DNA of 64,000 nt from Camelus bactrianus (GCF_048773025.1 NC_133559.1:24520501-24584500); one strand, 5' to 3'. Numbered from the stretch's first letter, positions 46,031 through 58,355 are shown. A program made the numbers and translations. The notes: generated by a model from the letters alone, not told the origin.

Positions 46031-46400
46031 AAGTTCCCAGAACTAAAGGTTATGAGTTTCCAGGTTAAATGAGTCTGTTAAGTGCTCAGCATAGTGAATA
46101 AATAAAGACCTATTTCGAAGCACATGTTCCGGAAATTTCAGAACATCTGTGATGAGGAGAGCCTTCTAAAAGTTTTCAGGGATTTAAAACAGAAACAAAA
46201 ATACAGCATGTAGGATTCGAAAAAGAGTAGCATCTGACTTCTTTGAAAACAATGGTAGAAGCTAAGACCAGAGAGCAGTGCCCTTCAAGTTCCAAGTGAA
46301 CGTAACTTCTAAACTGAAATTAGACTCCAAGCTGAAGTAGCTGTCAGGTTACTGTCAGGGTAAATCAAAAGGAACAAGATGACAAAGGCAATCCCCGGAA
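46031..46400 (+). mobile_element. Ancient L1M fragment
   Basis: Same old L1 family as 38530-39180: AGTGCTCAGCATAGTGAATA, GGAAATTTCAGAACATCTGT, TAGCATCTGACTTCTTTGAA and GGTAGAAGCTAAGACCAGAG run in the same order. Confidence 0.6.
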
Positions 46401-48035
46401 TATTGGTGAAGGGGGTAGTCTCAGGATGGCAGCTGTGTAGCTGACAATCCGGTCCAAACTGGGGGAGGAGGATGGAAGGCTTTTAGGGCCTTCTTAGTGT
46501 AATCTCAACATTTCTTAATAATGTTCTTACACCACTAGGTTTATTTAGACATGCTGAGATCAATACCAAAAGAAAAGGCTAAAAATTAAAACGAGGGATG
46601 TGTTTGGTGGGGTGGGTTATGGGGCTGCTATTTTTATTAGCCTATTTGATTTTAAGTATGGTTGGCTCTCCCCCCCAAAGAACGTATATTATTTAATAAA
46701 GTAATGTGTAATTTAAGGGAACAACCTTTTGAATGTGTAAAGTCAGTATGATACTACAGCAGGGTTGTGAAAAATTAGATACTAAAATTAAGTTTCCCGA
46801 GAGAGTGCTAGCACATTAAATGTTAGTTTCTTCCTCTCTGCCAGTTTTGCTGTATTTTCTGTAAGAAAAGAAATCTTGAGTTCCAAACAGTTGATATATG
46901 GACACATTTAAAACTCAGCTAGTTTTTAAGTAGGGTACTGTAATTTCAGATTTTTAGTACAAATTATACATTAATAGATTATGACAAAACATTCAAGATG
47001 CCAGACTTTTTTTGTGAGAACAATTCCTTTCATTAAAAAAGTCACAAATAATAAATATGTAATCAGAAGTGAAGTACATACCAAAAAATTAATTTGATGA
47101 AATTTAACATCGTTTCCTTGAACCACTTTGGACATACTTCTTGCTACCAACAAGACAGGAGATTCTATCTCCGGCAATATTTAGGTCAGCTTTTATTATA
47201 CATTCAATAAATCTTGGTTGATAATATTGTTGACTAAATTGCCTTAAGTCATCAGAGTCATTTGTGGGGGGCGAGGTGTAAATGTTGACAACTAGAGTGA
47301 AGGCATTAGTTTATTTACGTTCCACTTTATGACAGCATTATAATCAGGTAGCTAGTAAGACCTGCACAGTCTTTTCTCAAAATTGTTTGACTGGGAAAGT
47401 CCAGAAGATTGCGCTGACACTAGCTCATAATATGAGGGACATAAGTGATGTGTTATTTTGTTTTAATGTTTTTGCTTGGAATATATACCTAAGATTCTGC
47501 AAGTTACTGTCCCACATACCTACTGAGAATTATTTCACAAAGCATTTCGTTTGTACCTCTCCTTAAATAATTTAAGATATCAGCATTATCTTATCGAGGC
47601 ATCTACTGTTACAGTATAGAGTATGTAGTGTCTTGTTTCTGCTGTTCTCTGTATGGAACAAAGGACTGAACAGTGCTCTTGGTAAGAGGAATACGTTTTG
47701 ACAAAGTTGCAGACTTTTCCCCATGATTATAGTTGCAGGGGGATGTACCACGTAATGAACATATTAAAAGTGTTCCCTGGTAAAAGAATTAAACATTTCT
47801 ATAAGTGGAAGGAAAAGAAACTGATTTCAGAGAATCCGAAGCGATAGCTTGTGAGTCCTGGTAAATGAAGAAATCCGTAAAGATATTTATCACAAAACGG
47901 TAAGCGTTTTGAGGGAAAGAATACCATGTCAAATCAGGGATGAATGATAAAAATTGTTCTTATTTCTCATCCCCCCACTTTTTAAAGCCCCACCCCCACC
48001 CCAAGTACACAGAGTACTGTTTTTATTTTATTTTA
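46401..48035. other. Intronic sequence, nothing recognised
   Basis: AT-rich, no exon or named repeat. Confidence 0.4.
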
Positions 48036-48265
48036 CCCAACAAATGCTTGCATAGTGGTTTGTGCCTGGGATTGTTCTAAGCACTTTGCAAATATTTACT
48101 TTATGTTCTTGGTACTATTATTATCCCTGTTTGTTTTTTAATATTTAATGAAACTGAGGTAATGCTTTTCCAAGACTTTGCAGGTAGTAAGAGCCACAGC
48201 TGGTATTTGAAGCTGGTCATCTGGCCCCAGAGTTAGTCCCCTTACCTCTGTGCTTTCCCCTGCTC
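48036..48265 (-). repeat. MIR SINE, nearly full length
   Basis: ATTGTTCTAAGCACTTTGCA, TACTATTATTATCCCTGTTT, AGCCACAGCTGGTATTTGAA and TTAGTCCCCTTACCTCTGTG follow reversed MIR from tail to head. Confidence 0.75.
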
Positions 48266-50212
48266 ATACCACCCTAGAGTGGCGAGCATGAGAGGCAGGG
48301 TTTAGTACTCCTGGGTCCTATGACGTTGTCAGTGTTTACCTCCGTGTGCTGCTACAAAAACACATTCATCAGCAGAGATGTCTGCTTTACGGTTATTTAG
48401 TGGAAAATGATGTGTAGTCATCAGTTCGAAAATATAAAAACAGAATATGTAGGAGTTTTGTTGCTATTGGCAGTCTTAGGAAAAACTGTGATGAATGAAA
48501 TTCTGTTTACTGAAGATGCAGCTTCATGCATCATTTAGAGGACGTCTCTACCACAAAGCCATTCAGCACTTAATCACACTCAGTAAATACTGAGTCCAAT
48601 TAAACACTGAACAAGGACGCACAATATTCAGCATTTCCCAATTTACATTCTTTTTAATTTCATGTTTGCATGGGTATGATATGGAACTTAAAGTTCGTAT
48701 CGTACGAATTTTAGGAAATTTTGAATGTTTTGTGAGAGGTCATTTTAATCATGCAACCACAGACGGGTACAGGGTAAAGCAGAACCTGTAATAATCACGT
48801 TACAAGTTCAAGTCTAGAAATTCTCTGAGCACAAAACAGTATCCTTAAAATCAGTGTTGTGGCCTTTCTCTTGCCAATGAGAGAGAAACCATTGTATTTA
48901 TTTCCTGACCTGAGTGGGAAAGGGATAGCCCCAGTTCCCACACGCAGACGTCCCTGCCCTTCATTCTCTGGGTGGCATCTAGAGAGACCCCGTAGCGGGG
49001 CTGGGACTCTGCCCTTAGTCACCAGTAGCTCTTTCCTTAGCAGACTGATTAATCTCTCTTTTACTTCTCAATTTTTGTCACCCATAAAATATCACTTAAA
49101 TATGATACTTCCCTGATAATATAGCTGTCTTTCACTTATTTCTGTCTCCTATCAATGTGACATTGTTAGCATGTTAAATACATTATTTAGTTTTAGATTA
49201 ATTCAAAAACCCAAGCAATATTCTAAGTTTATTATATCCTGGGGCAGATTTATCCGTTAATAGTAACCACTTCTGAAGGTAGGTTAAAGAATAGTACAGA
49301 CACATAATCATAATTCTTGAATATGTTGAAAAGCAAATTTTTTTTTAAACCGGAATTACATACTACTGTCACTGAAACAAATCTCTCATAGAGGATTTTC
49401 AAGTTTTTCATTGGTAGTGATTATTTTTTGTCTTTAGCTTCAGCATAATGAATTTAGATACCATGTTTTATTGCTGAGGGAAAATGCATTACCCTTGTGA
49501 TGGACAGGAAAATTTGGCTTGTTTTCAAAGCAGATGATAAATCAGTCCTTGAATGCAGTATGTGTGTTGCTGCACCACATCATGTTTTCTTTGTGGGATT
49601 GCTGGTTTGGAATTGACTCTGTGCCTTTTGCCTTTTCTGGGAGAGTATCTAATTTATTTCTTATGATGTAGAACTTTATTTGGTAACTATAAAAATTTTT
49701 TTATTACCGTATGTGAAGAAATTTACAAGAAAGTTTTAACCTCTTGAAAGTTGTTTTTCATATTTACTGATATTTTCTAAAACTAGAAATGATTATTTAT
49801 GGAGTTGTTTTTCACGTCCACAATGTTTTACCCTTGGCTTTAACAGATTAGCAGATTATTCATTTTAACTTAAAAAAAAAAGAAAAAAGGAAAATCTTCA
49901 TGCCATTACGTAGAAACTTAAAAAAAAAAAAAAAAAAACCCCTCCTCAGGAAATATGGGGGAAATAATTGTATTTCGAAATGTAATATTGGAAGTGAAAA
50001 TGCAGTAAGACTAGTATCATAAAGTGGGACAGGACTGCCCTCTTGGAGCCTAGAATATAACTGAATAAAAGGGTCTAATTTTTATTATTATTACCATCCT
50101 AATGGTTCAGTAGTGATGGATAGAAGTACCACAGATTAATTTTTCCCTTGCTTAAGAATTAAATTTTCCTTTGGGGAGTGAATTTTTTTATTAAAAATAA
50201 TCAGAACTGTCT
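48266..50212. other. Intronic sequence, nothing recognised
   Basis: A runs at 49871-49888 and 49919-49938; small palindrome TTCGTA-TCG-TACGAA near 48693-48707. No exon. Confidence 0.4.
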
Positions 50213-51092
50213 TTTTAGAAATTGAATATATTTGTCATATAACATTGTATAAATTTAAGATGTACAGTGCATTACTTTGATTTTTTATATATTATAATAT
50301 GATTGTGATATTTATATGTTAGATAATTGTAATACAGTTTTGTTGTCTGTGTTTATTATACTGTACATTAAATCACTGTCTTATTTACTATTTGTTGCAA
50401 ATTTGTACCCTTAAACAATATCAATTGTTCCCCCAGACTCATTCCCTGGTAACCACCATTTTATTCTCTGGGGGTTTTATTGTTTTTGGTTTTTTTGAGT
50501 GTGACTTTTTTAGATTTCACATATAAGTGATGTCATACAGCCCTTGTCTTTGACTTACCTCATTTAGCATGATGTGTTCAAGGTCCATACATGTTGTTAC
50601 AAATGACAGGGTATCTTCCTTTCTCATAGCTGAATAATATTCCACTGTGTATATAAACCGTATCTTTTTTTTAACCATTCATCTATTGATGGGCATTTAG
50701 GTTGTTTTCATCTCTTGGCTTCCATGAATAATCCTGCAGTAAACATTGGAGTGTATATATCTCTTCAAAATACTGTTTTCATTTCCTTTGAGTATGTGCC
50801 CAGTAGTGGAATTGCTGGATTGTATGGCAGATTTTTTTTTAATTTTTTGAGGAACCTCCATATTGTTTTCCATAATATTAGACCAATTTATATTCCCACT
50901 AACAGCGTACAGGTTTCCCTTTTCACCACACCTTCACTAGCACCTGTTGTCCCTTGTCTTTTGAATGATAACCATTCTGACGGTATGAGACGTGTCTCAT
51001 TGTGAGTTTGATTTGCGTTTCCCTGATGGCTAGTGATGTTGAGCATCTTTTCATGTCTGTTGTCCATTTTGATGTCCTCTTTGCTTCTTGAC
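50213..51092 (-). mobile_element. L1 (ORF2 C-terminus and 3' UTR), minus strand
   Basis: The left edge is the reversed 3' UTR (AACATTGTATAAATTTAAGA, CCCTGGTAACCACCATTTTA). It then runs into ORF2 in reverse: AATAATATTCCACTGTGTAT, ATCTATTGATGGGCATTTAG, AGTAGTGGAATTGCTGGATT, GAACCTCCATATTGTTTTCC and GTTTCCCTGATGGCTAGTGA. It is 5'-truncated near 51092. Diverged, with interrupted frames. Confidence 0.9.
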
Positions 51093-51459
51093 TTATCTCT
51101 TCTTGGAGTTCTGCTGGGTTTTAGCTTGCTTCAGTTAGTTGTGAGAGACTCATGGAAACTGAGTGACGTGGACTTTACCTACAGTATGCAGTAGTGTTTT
51201 GAGCTGTATATAGTACATACGTACGTTGTTGTATCAGTGGTATGCCAGAGGTGACTGTTCTGTACAGTACTTTGCTTTTTCTAAGTGGATTTGTGGAAAC
51301 AGTAGCCCACACTTGCAAATATTCTTTAAAATTAAGACAAAACAAATGCCTAATGACTTTTTTTTTTTTTTTACTGAAATCTGCATTATATGGGAAAGGT
51401 GGACTAGTAATACTTCAGTTATGACAGCAGATTAGCTTAACAGGAAATCAAGAAGCCTT

Positions 51460-51462
<3 letters not shown>
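51093..51462. other. Intronic sequence, nothing recognised
   Basis: T run at 51359-51372; no exon. Confidence 0.4.

Positions 51463-51514
<52 letters not shown>
51463..51514 (+). repeat. (TG)n microsatellite
   Basis: About 26 uninterrupted TG units. Long pure dinucleotide tracts are usually length-variable between individuals and can form Z-DNA. Confidence 0.95.
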
Positions 51515-51518
<4 letters not shown>

Positions 51519-52824
51519 GCTGCTGAAGAAAATGAGTTTTTGAAGGCTTTAGTAAAGTACAATTTAAGCTCTCGTTTATAGAGTCAATGTCACAGGCATG
51601 TCCTTGGCTCTGTGAGCACATTGAGATATCCGTTAATATCCAGCCTTATCCCAGAATGTTTTTAGTTGCTTTTTGCTATTTATTAATGAATTTTTTTCAC
51701 CGAAATAGAAGGGTTGCTTTTGTTCCTATATCACTCATACTCTGAAATAAAACTAGAAAAACATTTGCCTAGATTTTTCCACAAAGGTTTTGCTTCTTCT
51801 TCTTTGAAGTATGGTCTTATTCCTACGAGAGCCTGAGTATTGAGAAAGGTGACTGGTGTGATTTTGCCTGCTCTCTGTAGTGCTTCCTCCCGGCCATTTC
51901 AGGTGAGCAGATGCAGTCTACCAAATTCCCTTAGCTGGAAAAAGCCAGGTAAAGTCCTCATGCCTGGCCAGAAGTTGTAAAAACATCATGTGGCTATCAA
52001 AATTGTCACTTGTTTGGCATATGCGAGTACTTTGCTAACCCTATGACTAACAGATCCTCTGGTTTTTATAATGCCTTTTTATCAGAAGAGAAGTGTGTCT
52101 TATCCCATTATACACAAATAAAATGAAATAAAAATTAGAATTTCAGACCTTTCTGAATAAGTGGGTGACTTTGGTGTTTGTCATTCCAGTAACAAACAAT
52201 GATTTCCTTTTCTAACATGAACTCTAAAAAGAATGCTGTGGGAAGACCACAGTATCAGAATGTCACTCTGGTTTATGGGGAGACATTAAAAGAAACTGTG
52301 TTTATAGTTAGAAGAAGCTGTGTTTCTGATCATCCGCTGGTCAAAAGAGCGAGCACACGTACAGACTGGTGGACACCTCGGTTTGACGGCTATTGATACG
52401 TGTGTCTGCTTGGAAGAGGAGAAGATGTGTATTAAGAGGGGTTTTTGTCTTTTTGCTCATTTGTTAATTTGTTCGGTAAGAAATAAAATGGATATGCAAG
52501 TAACTTTTAATTACATGCAGCTAGCTTATTTTTTGTGCCCTTTGATTCTTAGAAAATCATGCATCTGTGATCTTAGGGTTTCTTCATGGCTGTCACATAG
52601 ACTTCTATACCAGTACCAAAGTCAGAAATCTATAATTACTTCTGTAAGGGGTAGGGAGAAAATATGCTATCTATATTCTTCAAAATTCTCAAAATACCCT
52701 CTTTGATTGATTCATAACTAGGAAAAAGTATCCTAGCCTTTTAGAAACAAAACCAGTATTTGTTGATACTGAATTTGGAAACTCGCAGAGCTGCAGCCTT
52801 CAGCAGTCCACTTGTACCCATTTT
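51515..52824. other. Intronic sequence, nothing recognised
   Basis: No exon or named repeat. Short open frames near 52199-52706 have no family features. Confidence 0.4.
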
Positions 52825-52915
52825 CAAGCTATTTGTTTATTCAGCAAATATTTATTAAGCACTTATTATGTGGCAGACACTATATAAGTTCCAAGAAGGA
52901 CAAGAACAGAGTTCT
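52825..52915 (-). repeat. L2 3'-end fragment
   Basis: TTTATTCAGCAAATATTTAT, then TAAGCACTTATTATGTGGCAG, is the reversed L2 terminus. Confidence 0.7.
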
Positions 52916-53770
52916 GTGTTAGGTTAAAATAAGACCATAGTTCGACAAGGTGGTAACCAAACTTTGAATTTGATTGATGCTCTTATTTATGTTTGGATTA
53001 TAACACGGAATCCCAGAACTATTAGAGACCTTTAAAATTATCTACTCCAATCCTTCATTCAGTGTTTGAATATTTTTTATATTCTTTGATTGTTACTGAT
53101 ATTTGACTATTTTTGACTTACATTTTCAGGTAGTTCAACCTAAGAGAACCATTTAAACAGCACAGTGCTGGACCATGACTAAATGGATTAGTCAAGGAAA
53201 TGCCATCCAGCACTCCATACAGAGGAGAAATGTGAAACTAGATATTGACAGCATAGTGACCATTTGCAGAAATAAAATGACTCACGTGCCCTCATGTAGC
53301 CAGAACGAACATCCTGGGTGCTGAGCTGAGCATTCTAGTTGTGTGAGCCGATATATCAGCTCGAAACTCCTTCAGACTCTATGAGGCTCTTCTAACCAAT
53401 GAGGGATTTTCTGTATAGATGTGGGTTTCAGTAGCTTTAAACTTGAGCTCCTGGCCAGAGGGTGAGCCACTTACTCATGCCTCTCCAGCTCCTGAGAGAA
53501 CTCCTCCCTGCTGCTGTAGATTAAGGTTGTATCAGTCTCTTCAGTCTCTACCCCAGAAGCTGCATTGCCCCGGCCATGACAGCACAACACATGGCTGTGG
53601 GTTCATAGATGTTAAAAAATTACTCCAAGAAGCAACTCCTAGGGATCAGGATTTCACCTGTTACAGGGAGGTCCTACTTGGGTAAAATGATGAAATGACC
53701 ATTTTCCCTTGGTATATTATTTGATTGACTTCGAATAGTTCCTTGAGACTGTACAAACCTGAGACGAATT
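52916..53770. other. Intronic sequence, nothing recognised
   Basis: No exon or named repeat. Confidence 0.4.
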
Positions 53771-54340
53771 CCTTTATATTTTTGTTTTTACTACATGACG
53801 TACACAGTGGTAGGCTCTGGCATCAGAAAGTAGATACACTATGGTCCCTGTCCTCAAGTTATTCTAAAGCACTCCTTAGTCTAAGTACTTACAAAAAGTT
53901 TGATAAATGTAATATATTCTTTCATCCACCCATCCACCCACCCATCCACCTATATCCATCCATCCACCCATCCATCCATCCATCCATCATGTATTAAGTA
54001 CCTACTAATGCCAAGCATTGTTCTAGGATCTAGCCATAAGCTGAAAACAAGACAAAGTCCTGCCCCCATCTATGTCATGTTTTGGTGGGGAAAAAAAATA
54101 AACAATAAACATAATATAATGTTAGGTAATGATGAAGGCTATAAAGGAAAAAATAGTGGAGAGTTAAAAAGTTCAGAGGAGAATATGATCAACTCTGGGT
54201 AGGAAACAGGGTAAACCGCACTAAGAAAGTAATTTTAAATCTGGGTTTTGAAGGGTACATTAGAGAATGGCAGGCAGACCATGCAAGGACGGAACTTCTA
54301 GATAGAGAAGTAGCAACACCAAGGCTAGAAAGCATAAAGT
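53771..54340 (-). repeat. L2 fragments split by (CCAT)n
   Basis: Two reversed L2 pieces: 53771-53860 (GGTCCCTGTCCTCAAGTTATTC) and 53989-54340 (TGCCAAGCATTGTTCTAGGA, ATGTTAGGTAATGATGAAGG, GGCAGGCAGACCATGCAAGG). The microsatellite between them lies near the L2 terminus, where such repeats often expand. Confidence 0.6.
53921..53988 (+). repeat. (CCAT)n/(CCAC)n microsatellite
   Basis: Imperfect tetranucleotide tract ending in five clean CATC-type units. It generates the IHPSIHPSIHP-like open frames seen in two frames, which are not genes. Confidence 0.95.
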
Positions 54341-54481
54341 AGGGGAATACAAATAGTAATACAAGCTTTTGAAAAAAGATTTAGTATAGAAATTAATAAA
54401 ATATGATGTATAATCTCCTTGGAAGAATGCTGAATAATGGAATAACATCATACTGGGATTTAAGAAAAATTGTTTCCTCAA

Positions 54482-54804
54482 CAGTGGCTCTCATATTTAC
54501 TCAAGTATCAGAACTCCAGGAAGTAAAAGTACTTTTTGCAGAACACAATAAATTATTGTTATAATTCACTTTCAGATATCTGAAAATGTCATTACTGATC
54601 TGAATTTGGAGCCATTCGAGGCATCTTTAAGGTTAATTAACAGTAATAGATTCTAACATTTTAAAATATATTTAAGAAGAAAAACTCACACTTGAGAAAA
54701 TCGTATACATGAATTTTTTTCTGTTATTTTGGGAAGGATTACTGTTACTCTGTTTTATCATCAGAACACCAGGGTTGTTAAGTGGCGTAGTTGGAGAACT
54801 GCTG
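54482..54804. mobile_element. Possible hAT-type non-autonomous element
   Basis: The left end CAGTGGCTCTCATATT and the reversed right end CAGCAGTTCTCCAACT form an imperfect terminal inverted repeat. The left-hand sequence, including ATTTACTCAAGTATCAGAAC, recalls MER5/MER20-type elements. No 8-base duplication is evident. Confidence 0.45.
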
Positions 54805-55722
54805 CACTACAGTTATTCATCAAATGGACTGTCATCCTGTGTGGGAAGACTTAGGGAGTCACTGTCTCTTAAAGCAGGCAGGCTTTTTGGAAAGCCACTT
54901 GCAGTGGCCCTAACTTCCTTTTATTGAGCTGAGCTCTCTCTCCCTGATAACTTAGACTCACTGCTGAGATTCTTACACTGTAACTCTTGGATAGAATTAT
55001 GGAAATCATGACCTATTCTTAGAATTATTCTGAGAAATAGTAAGTCCAAATTGTTTCAGTATGCTTTGCACTATTTTAAGGTTGATTATAAATGACACTA
55101 ATAGTGATAAAGCTGTGTATTCACCTGGGTGAGCAGAGGGTAGGGGTTGTTGGTGTTCAAGGCAGGGTGAGAATCTGGTCTGTAAGTCTTCATAGTTAGG
55201 CCCTGAGTTTGTTCTTTTTTGTATAAATTTTTGCTTATGCCTCTCTCCCCACCCACCATGATTTTTATTTGAGTAGCAACAGAGTTGAGGAGCAGTTCAT
55301 CTGAAGTAGAAATAGGAAGCCCAAAGTAAAGGTAGAAGAAAATGCATTGTTAAAATATTATGATCCTTGAAGGAAGATGAAATTAGATAACAAAAACCAG
55401 GTTATGATGGAATTAAAGGAATCTTTAAGTGTAAACCATTGAAACTTGGCGAGAAAAAGAGGAGGAAAAAGGCGTGCCAAAGATACTTACATTCACATAG
55501 ACATACAGATACACACACGTATGTATATCTGTGTATCTAGCTAGTATGTGAGAGGTATATTACATATAACACATTTATATAAATGCATAGAATATATGTA
55601 TTCCCGTCAGCTGTTTGTTAAGTGGTAAATGACAGATCGATACTGTGCTCTTCTCAAGTCTATCCTGTTCCACTGTCTGAAGTGGCAGGTGGAATCTATC
55701 AGTGATTTAAACTGTGAATTTT
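54805..55722. other. Intronic sequence, nothing recognised
   Basis: An imperfect alternating purine-pyrimidine patch lies at 55497-55590. Bases 55709-55722 are the left duplication of the next SINE. Confidence 0.4.
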
Positions 55723-55875
55723 CTTCAATGTTTTAAAAGAAAAAATTTTTAATGGGGGAAGTAATTTGAGGTTTATTTATTTGTTTATTTTTTTGAACAG
55801 AGGTACTGGAGATTGAACCCAGGACCTTGTGCATGCTAGGCATGCACTCTACCACTAAGCTATACCCTCCCCCCA
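55723..55875 (-). mobile_element. Vic-1-type camelid SINE (copy 3)
   Basis: Minus-strand tRNA-like head with B box GGTTCAATCTC and an A box with one change (TAGCTTAGTGG), body and A-rich tail. A perfect 14-base duplication AAACTGTGAATTTT is at 55709-55722 and 55876-55889. It lies about 0.6 kb upstream of the short-isoform RASAL2 promoter region. Confidence 0.9.
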
Positions 55876-55889
55876 AAACTGTGAATTTT

Positions 55890-56470
55890 TTAATTTATCA
55901 ATCCTGACCTGCTAACCTCAGCAACAAAGCAGCTGCATAATGTGTTAGGTAATCATACCAATGGTGACGATTACATCATTTACCTGCCTTCCTTTTTTGG
56001 AATGTAGAAACAACAAACCCTAGAAATATGTCAGATTTTAAAACAAACCGAAATGATGACTAAGGACAGTGCTGTCATCTATAGTATTACCACATCTAGT
56101 TGACTAGTTATGAGCCATTCTGTTTATAAAGTTAATTTTTGATTATTCTTTATTTTTAAAGTGAAATGCTAGCTTGAGACTTGGATGAAAGGTTTTAGAG
56201 AAATAAAAATTTTCTGAATTTAAAATATTTCTGTTGTGATAAGGTGATGTACTGAGTGAGTTTAAGATAGTAATGTGTGTTAGCAGACTTCTGTCTCTAT
56301 CAGCTGTAAGATATTTCCCTGGTTTTTGTACTTTGAAAAGTTTATATTTTAATTCAGCGTAAGGATGTTCAAAATAAGAATCTCTGAAGTTTGCTTTATT
56401 TTTCTGTCCCTAAAATAGGAGAGATTTTGAAATAGATTGCTTAAAAAAAATAAATCACTTCTTAAAACAC
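55890..56470. other. Intronic sequence upstream of the alternative promoter
   Basis: AT-rich, no named repeat. Any distal promoter elements of the short isoform would lie here, but none is evident by eye. Confidence 0.4.
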
Positions 56471-56827
56471 ACAAATGTATATATATACATCTACTCCTGG
56501 GACAGGGGAAATGAATTACCTCGTTTGGTAACTAACATTGCTTCTCCTGAGCTGGATGGCTGAGCGCTGCGCTGTGAGTGGGAAGGATGGCTATTGTTCA
56601 GTGCTCTCGCAAAAGAACTGGGGGGAAAAAAAGGATTCAGTTTGACTGGCGTTGGCTCTGGCTTTTCTGCATTCCAAACTGTCTGAGGCATAGAGCGAGA
56701 GCAAAAAAAAAAAACAGAGAGAGCGCGCGAGAGAACGAGCTCGGACCAGTACCGTATAGAAAGTGTTTTGAGTTTCTGACTGGCGTGCCGGAAAGATCAT
56801 GTTAGCAACACCCAGAAACTTAACAGA
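56471..56827 (+). promoter_or_regulatory. RASAL2: Putative alternative promoter and 5' leader of short RASAL2 isoform
   Basis: Just upstream of the MQTPE start the sequence changes from AT-rich intron to a mixed stretch with several CpGs (for example GAGCGCGCGAGAGAACGAGC near 56721-56740). A TATA-like run TATATATAC lies at about 56479-56487. If used, transcription would start near 56510 and give a leader of roughly 320 bases. That leader contains AUGs at 56511, 56556, 56587 and 56799, all outside the main frame or terminated before it. The transcription start itself is inferred, not seen. Confidence 0.5.
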
Positions 56828-56840
56828 ATGCAGACCCCAG
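56828..56840 (+). CDS. RASAL2: RASAL2 short-isoform first coding exon (MQTP-E)
   Basis: ATG CAG ACC CCA G followed by GTAAGA encodes M-Q-T-P and the first base of glutamate, exactly the start of the shorter RASAL2 isoform (MQTPEVPAERS). The donor leaves one base, the same phase as the donor at 30875, so both isoforms share every exon downstream of the window. The AUG has A at -3 and C at +4, a moderate context. A protein from this start lacks the residues encoded at 17445-17572 and 30749-30875, including the first strands of the PH domain, but keeps the C2 and RasGAP domains encoded further on. The coding part is only 13 bases, so gene predictors will tend to miss it. Confidence 0.88.
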
Positions 56841-57494
56841 GTAAGAGTTCCTAGAGTCTGTCTCAGACAGAAATTAAAGTTTGTATATATTTAAAGGGAA
56901 TGTGTGGGTTTTTTTTTTTAAATTACACAGATGCAAAGACTGTTTACTTTTGTGATTATTGGCTTAAAAAAAAATAGTTGGTTTTCATTACTTTGAGTTC
57001 ACAGGAATACTGTGTGGAGGCTGTCAGCAACCAGCACAAAATCCAGCTCAAGAATAGCCTTCTGAGAAACTCAGATAAATTACAAGTGTAATGATCACAG
57101 CAAAATACTAACACTGCAATGTTTACTGTTCTTTTAATAATATGAAGTGGATTCTTATTCTGGATCTTCTCTAGATGCTTTATGAAACATTAAGATACAT
57201 GGGCATGGATGCAGTCCGTTTCTTTCTGAGGGAGACAAAATATCTTGACCATCATTAATACTGTAACAGCCTTGCTTGAATTGCAGTAGCTAGTAATAAA
57301 TCTGTGTCATTCGGCAAGTTCAACAGGTTGGATGTCTCTATGGAGACAACACTAAGAGTTCAGGTGAGAACTTTGCTTGTTCTTTTTGCCCAAGGCATGC
57401 TTTTAACATCCTCTGCCAGAAGATGACAGTTTAGCAACTTTAACTGATTAGCTCCTTGAAAGTTCAATCTCAAAGAGACTTTAGGAGAGCATCT

Positions 57495-57615
57495 GCTACA
57501 GTCCACACTCTCCATTTTCACTGAGAACATTGAGGTCTAAGGCATGTTGTGCTTGTTCAAAATCACAGTGTTAGAACAGAACTGAAATGAAAATCCAAGT
57601 CTCCTCATTTTCAGT
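57495..57615 (-). repeat. MIR-like fragment
   Basis: TCCATTTTCACTGAGAACATTG, then AAAATCACAGTGTTAGAACAG and CAAGTCTCCTCATTTTCAG, fit the reversed MIR core and head. Confidence 0.5.
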
Positions 57616-58267
57616 TGACTGGTTTTTTCATGGTACCAGCTACATTTAGGCTTTGTACCATATCTGCTGGTATCAGGTACCGTTTGAGTTATTGCCTAAA
57701 AACCAAATGCATCATAAACCTACCTAGATTGAAATCTTATGAGGAGGAGATACTAGGGGATGGATGTCATCAAATCAATATTGATACCATGCTTTTGATC
57801 ATGGTGTATGACAAAATATTTGTCAGAAGAAGAAAAGCTTTCAGTTAAGGAAATGGACTATAGGTTGGATGCTGCTTTTATATAAGCAATTACATAGCTG
57901 TGGCATGTCCTGAATATCTCTATGTAAAATTAAAACTCTTTCAAATTGGTATTAATATCTTTTAAAGACTTTAGGACCCAGCAGTTTTCTATATAATTTA
58001 TTAGTAAAGCCTTTTTTTTTTTTTGTAACTTGGATGTATTTACTGGAAGCAAAAAATCATCCCGTATTCACTGCCTTCTCTAAATTTATTTTTTTTAATG
58101 TAAGATAACATTTTAAAGTTACCCAACTATTTGGACCAATTGCTTCCTTATCCAGGGTCCAGCTCTGTTTCTCTCGATTTGTAAGGGTCCTCTGTTACTT
58201 AACTTCATGAATTATGTGTTAGAGGGTAACTTAAGTGGAGGATCTTGAGAGTCACAACAGACAGTGC

Positions 58268-58355
58268 ACATCTGTCTTCATACATTTTCATTTAGTCCCT
58301 GAAAAGGTTACTGCCCTTTCCATTTTTCTGGGGACCATTGTGGGGTTAAGAGAGG
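58268..58355 (-). repeat. MIR-like fragment
   Basis: TTTCCATTTTTCTGGGGACC and GGGGTTAAGAGAGGCCACAC resemble the reversed MIR core. Short, uncertain. Confidence 0.35.

Noticed and set aside
53725-54202. Open frames rich in IHPS repeats
   Set aside because: They are translations of the CCAT microsatellite in two frames.
56578-56805. 75-codon open frame as a separate protein gene
   Set aside because: The ATG-initiated part is better read as an upstream frame in the leader of short RASAL2; no protein family is recognised.
56500-56840. CpG island at the alternative promoter
   Set aside because: A few CpGs cluster at 56721-56790, but the stretch is short and not GC-rich enough by eye to call an island.
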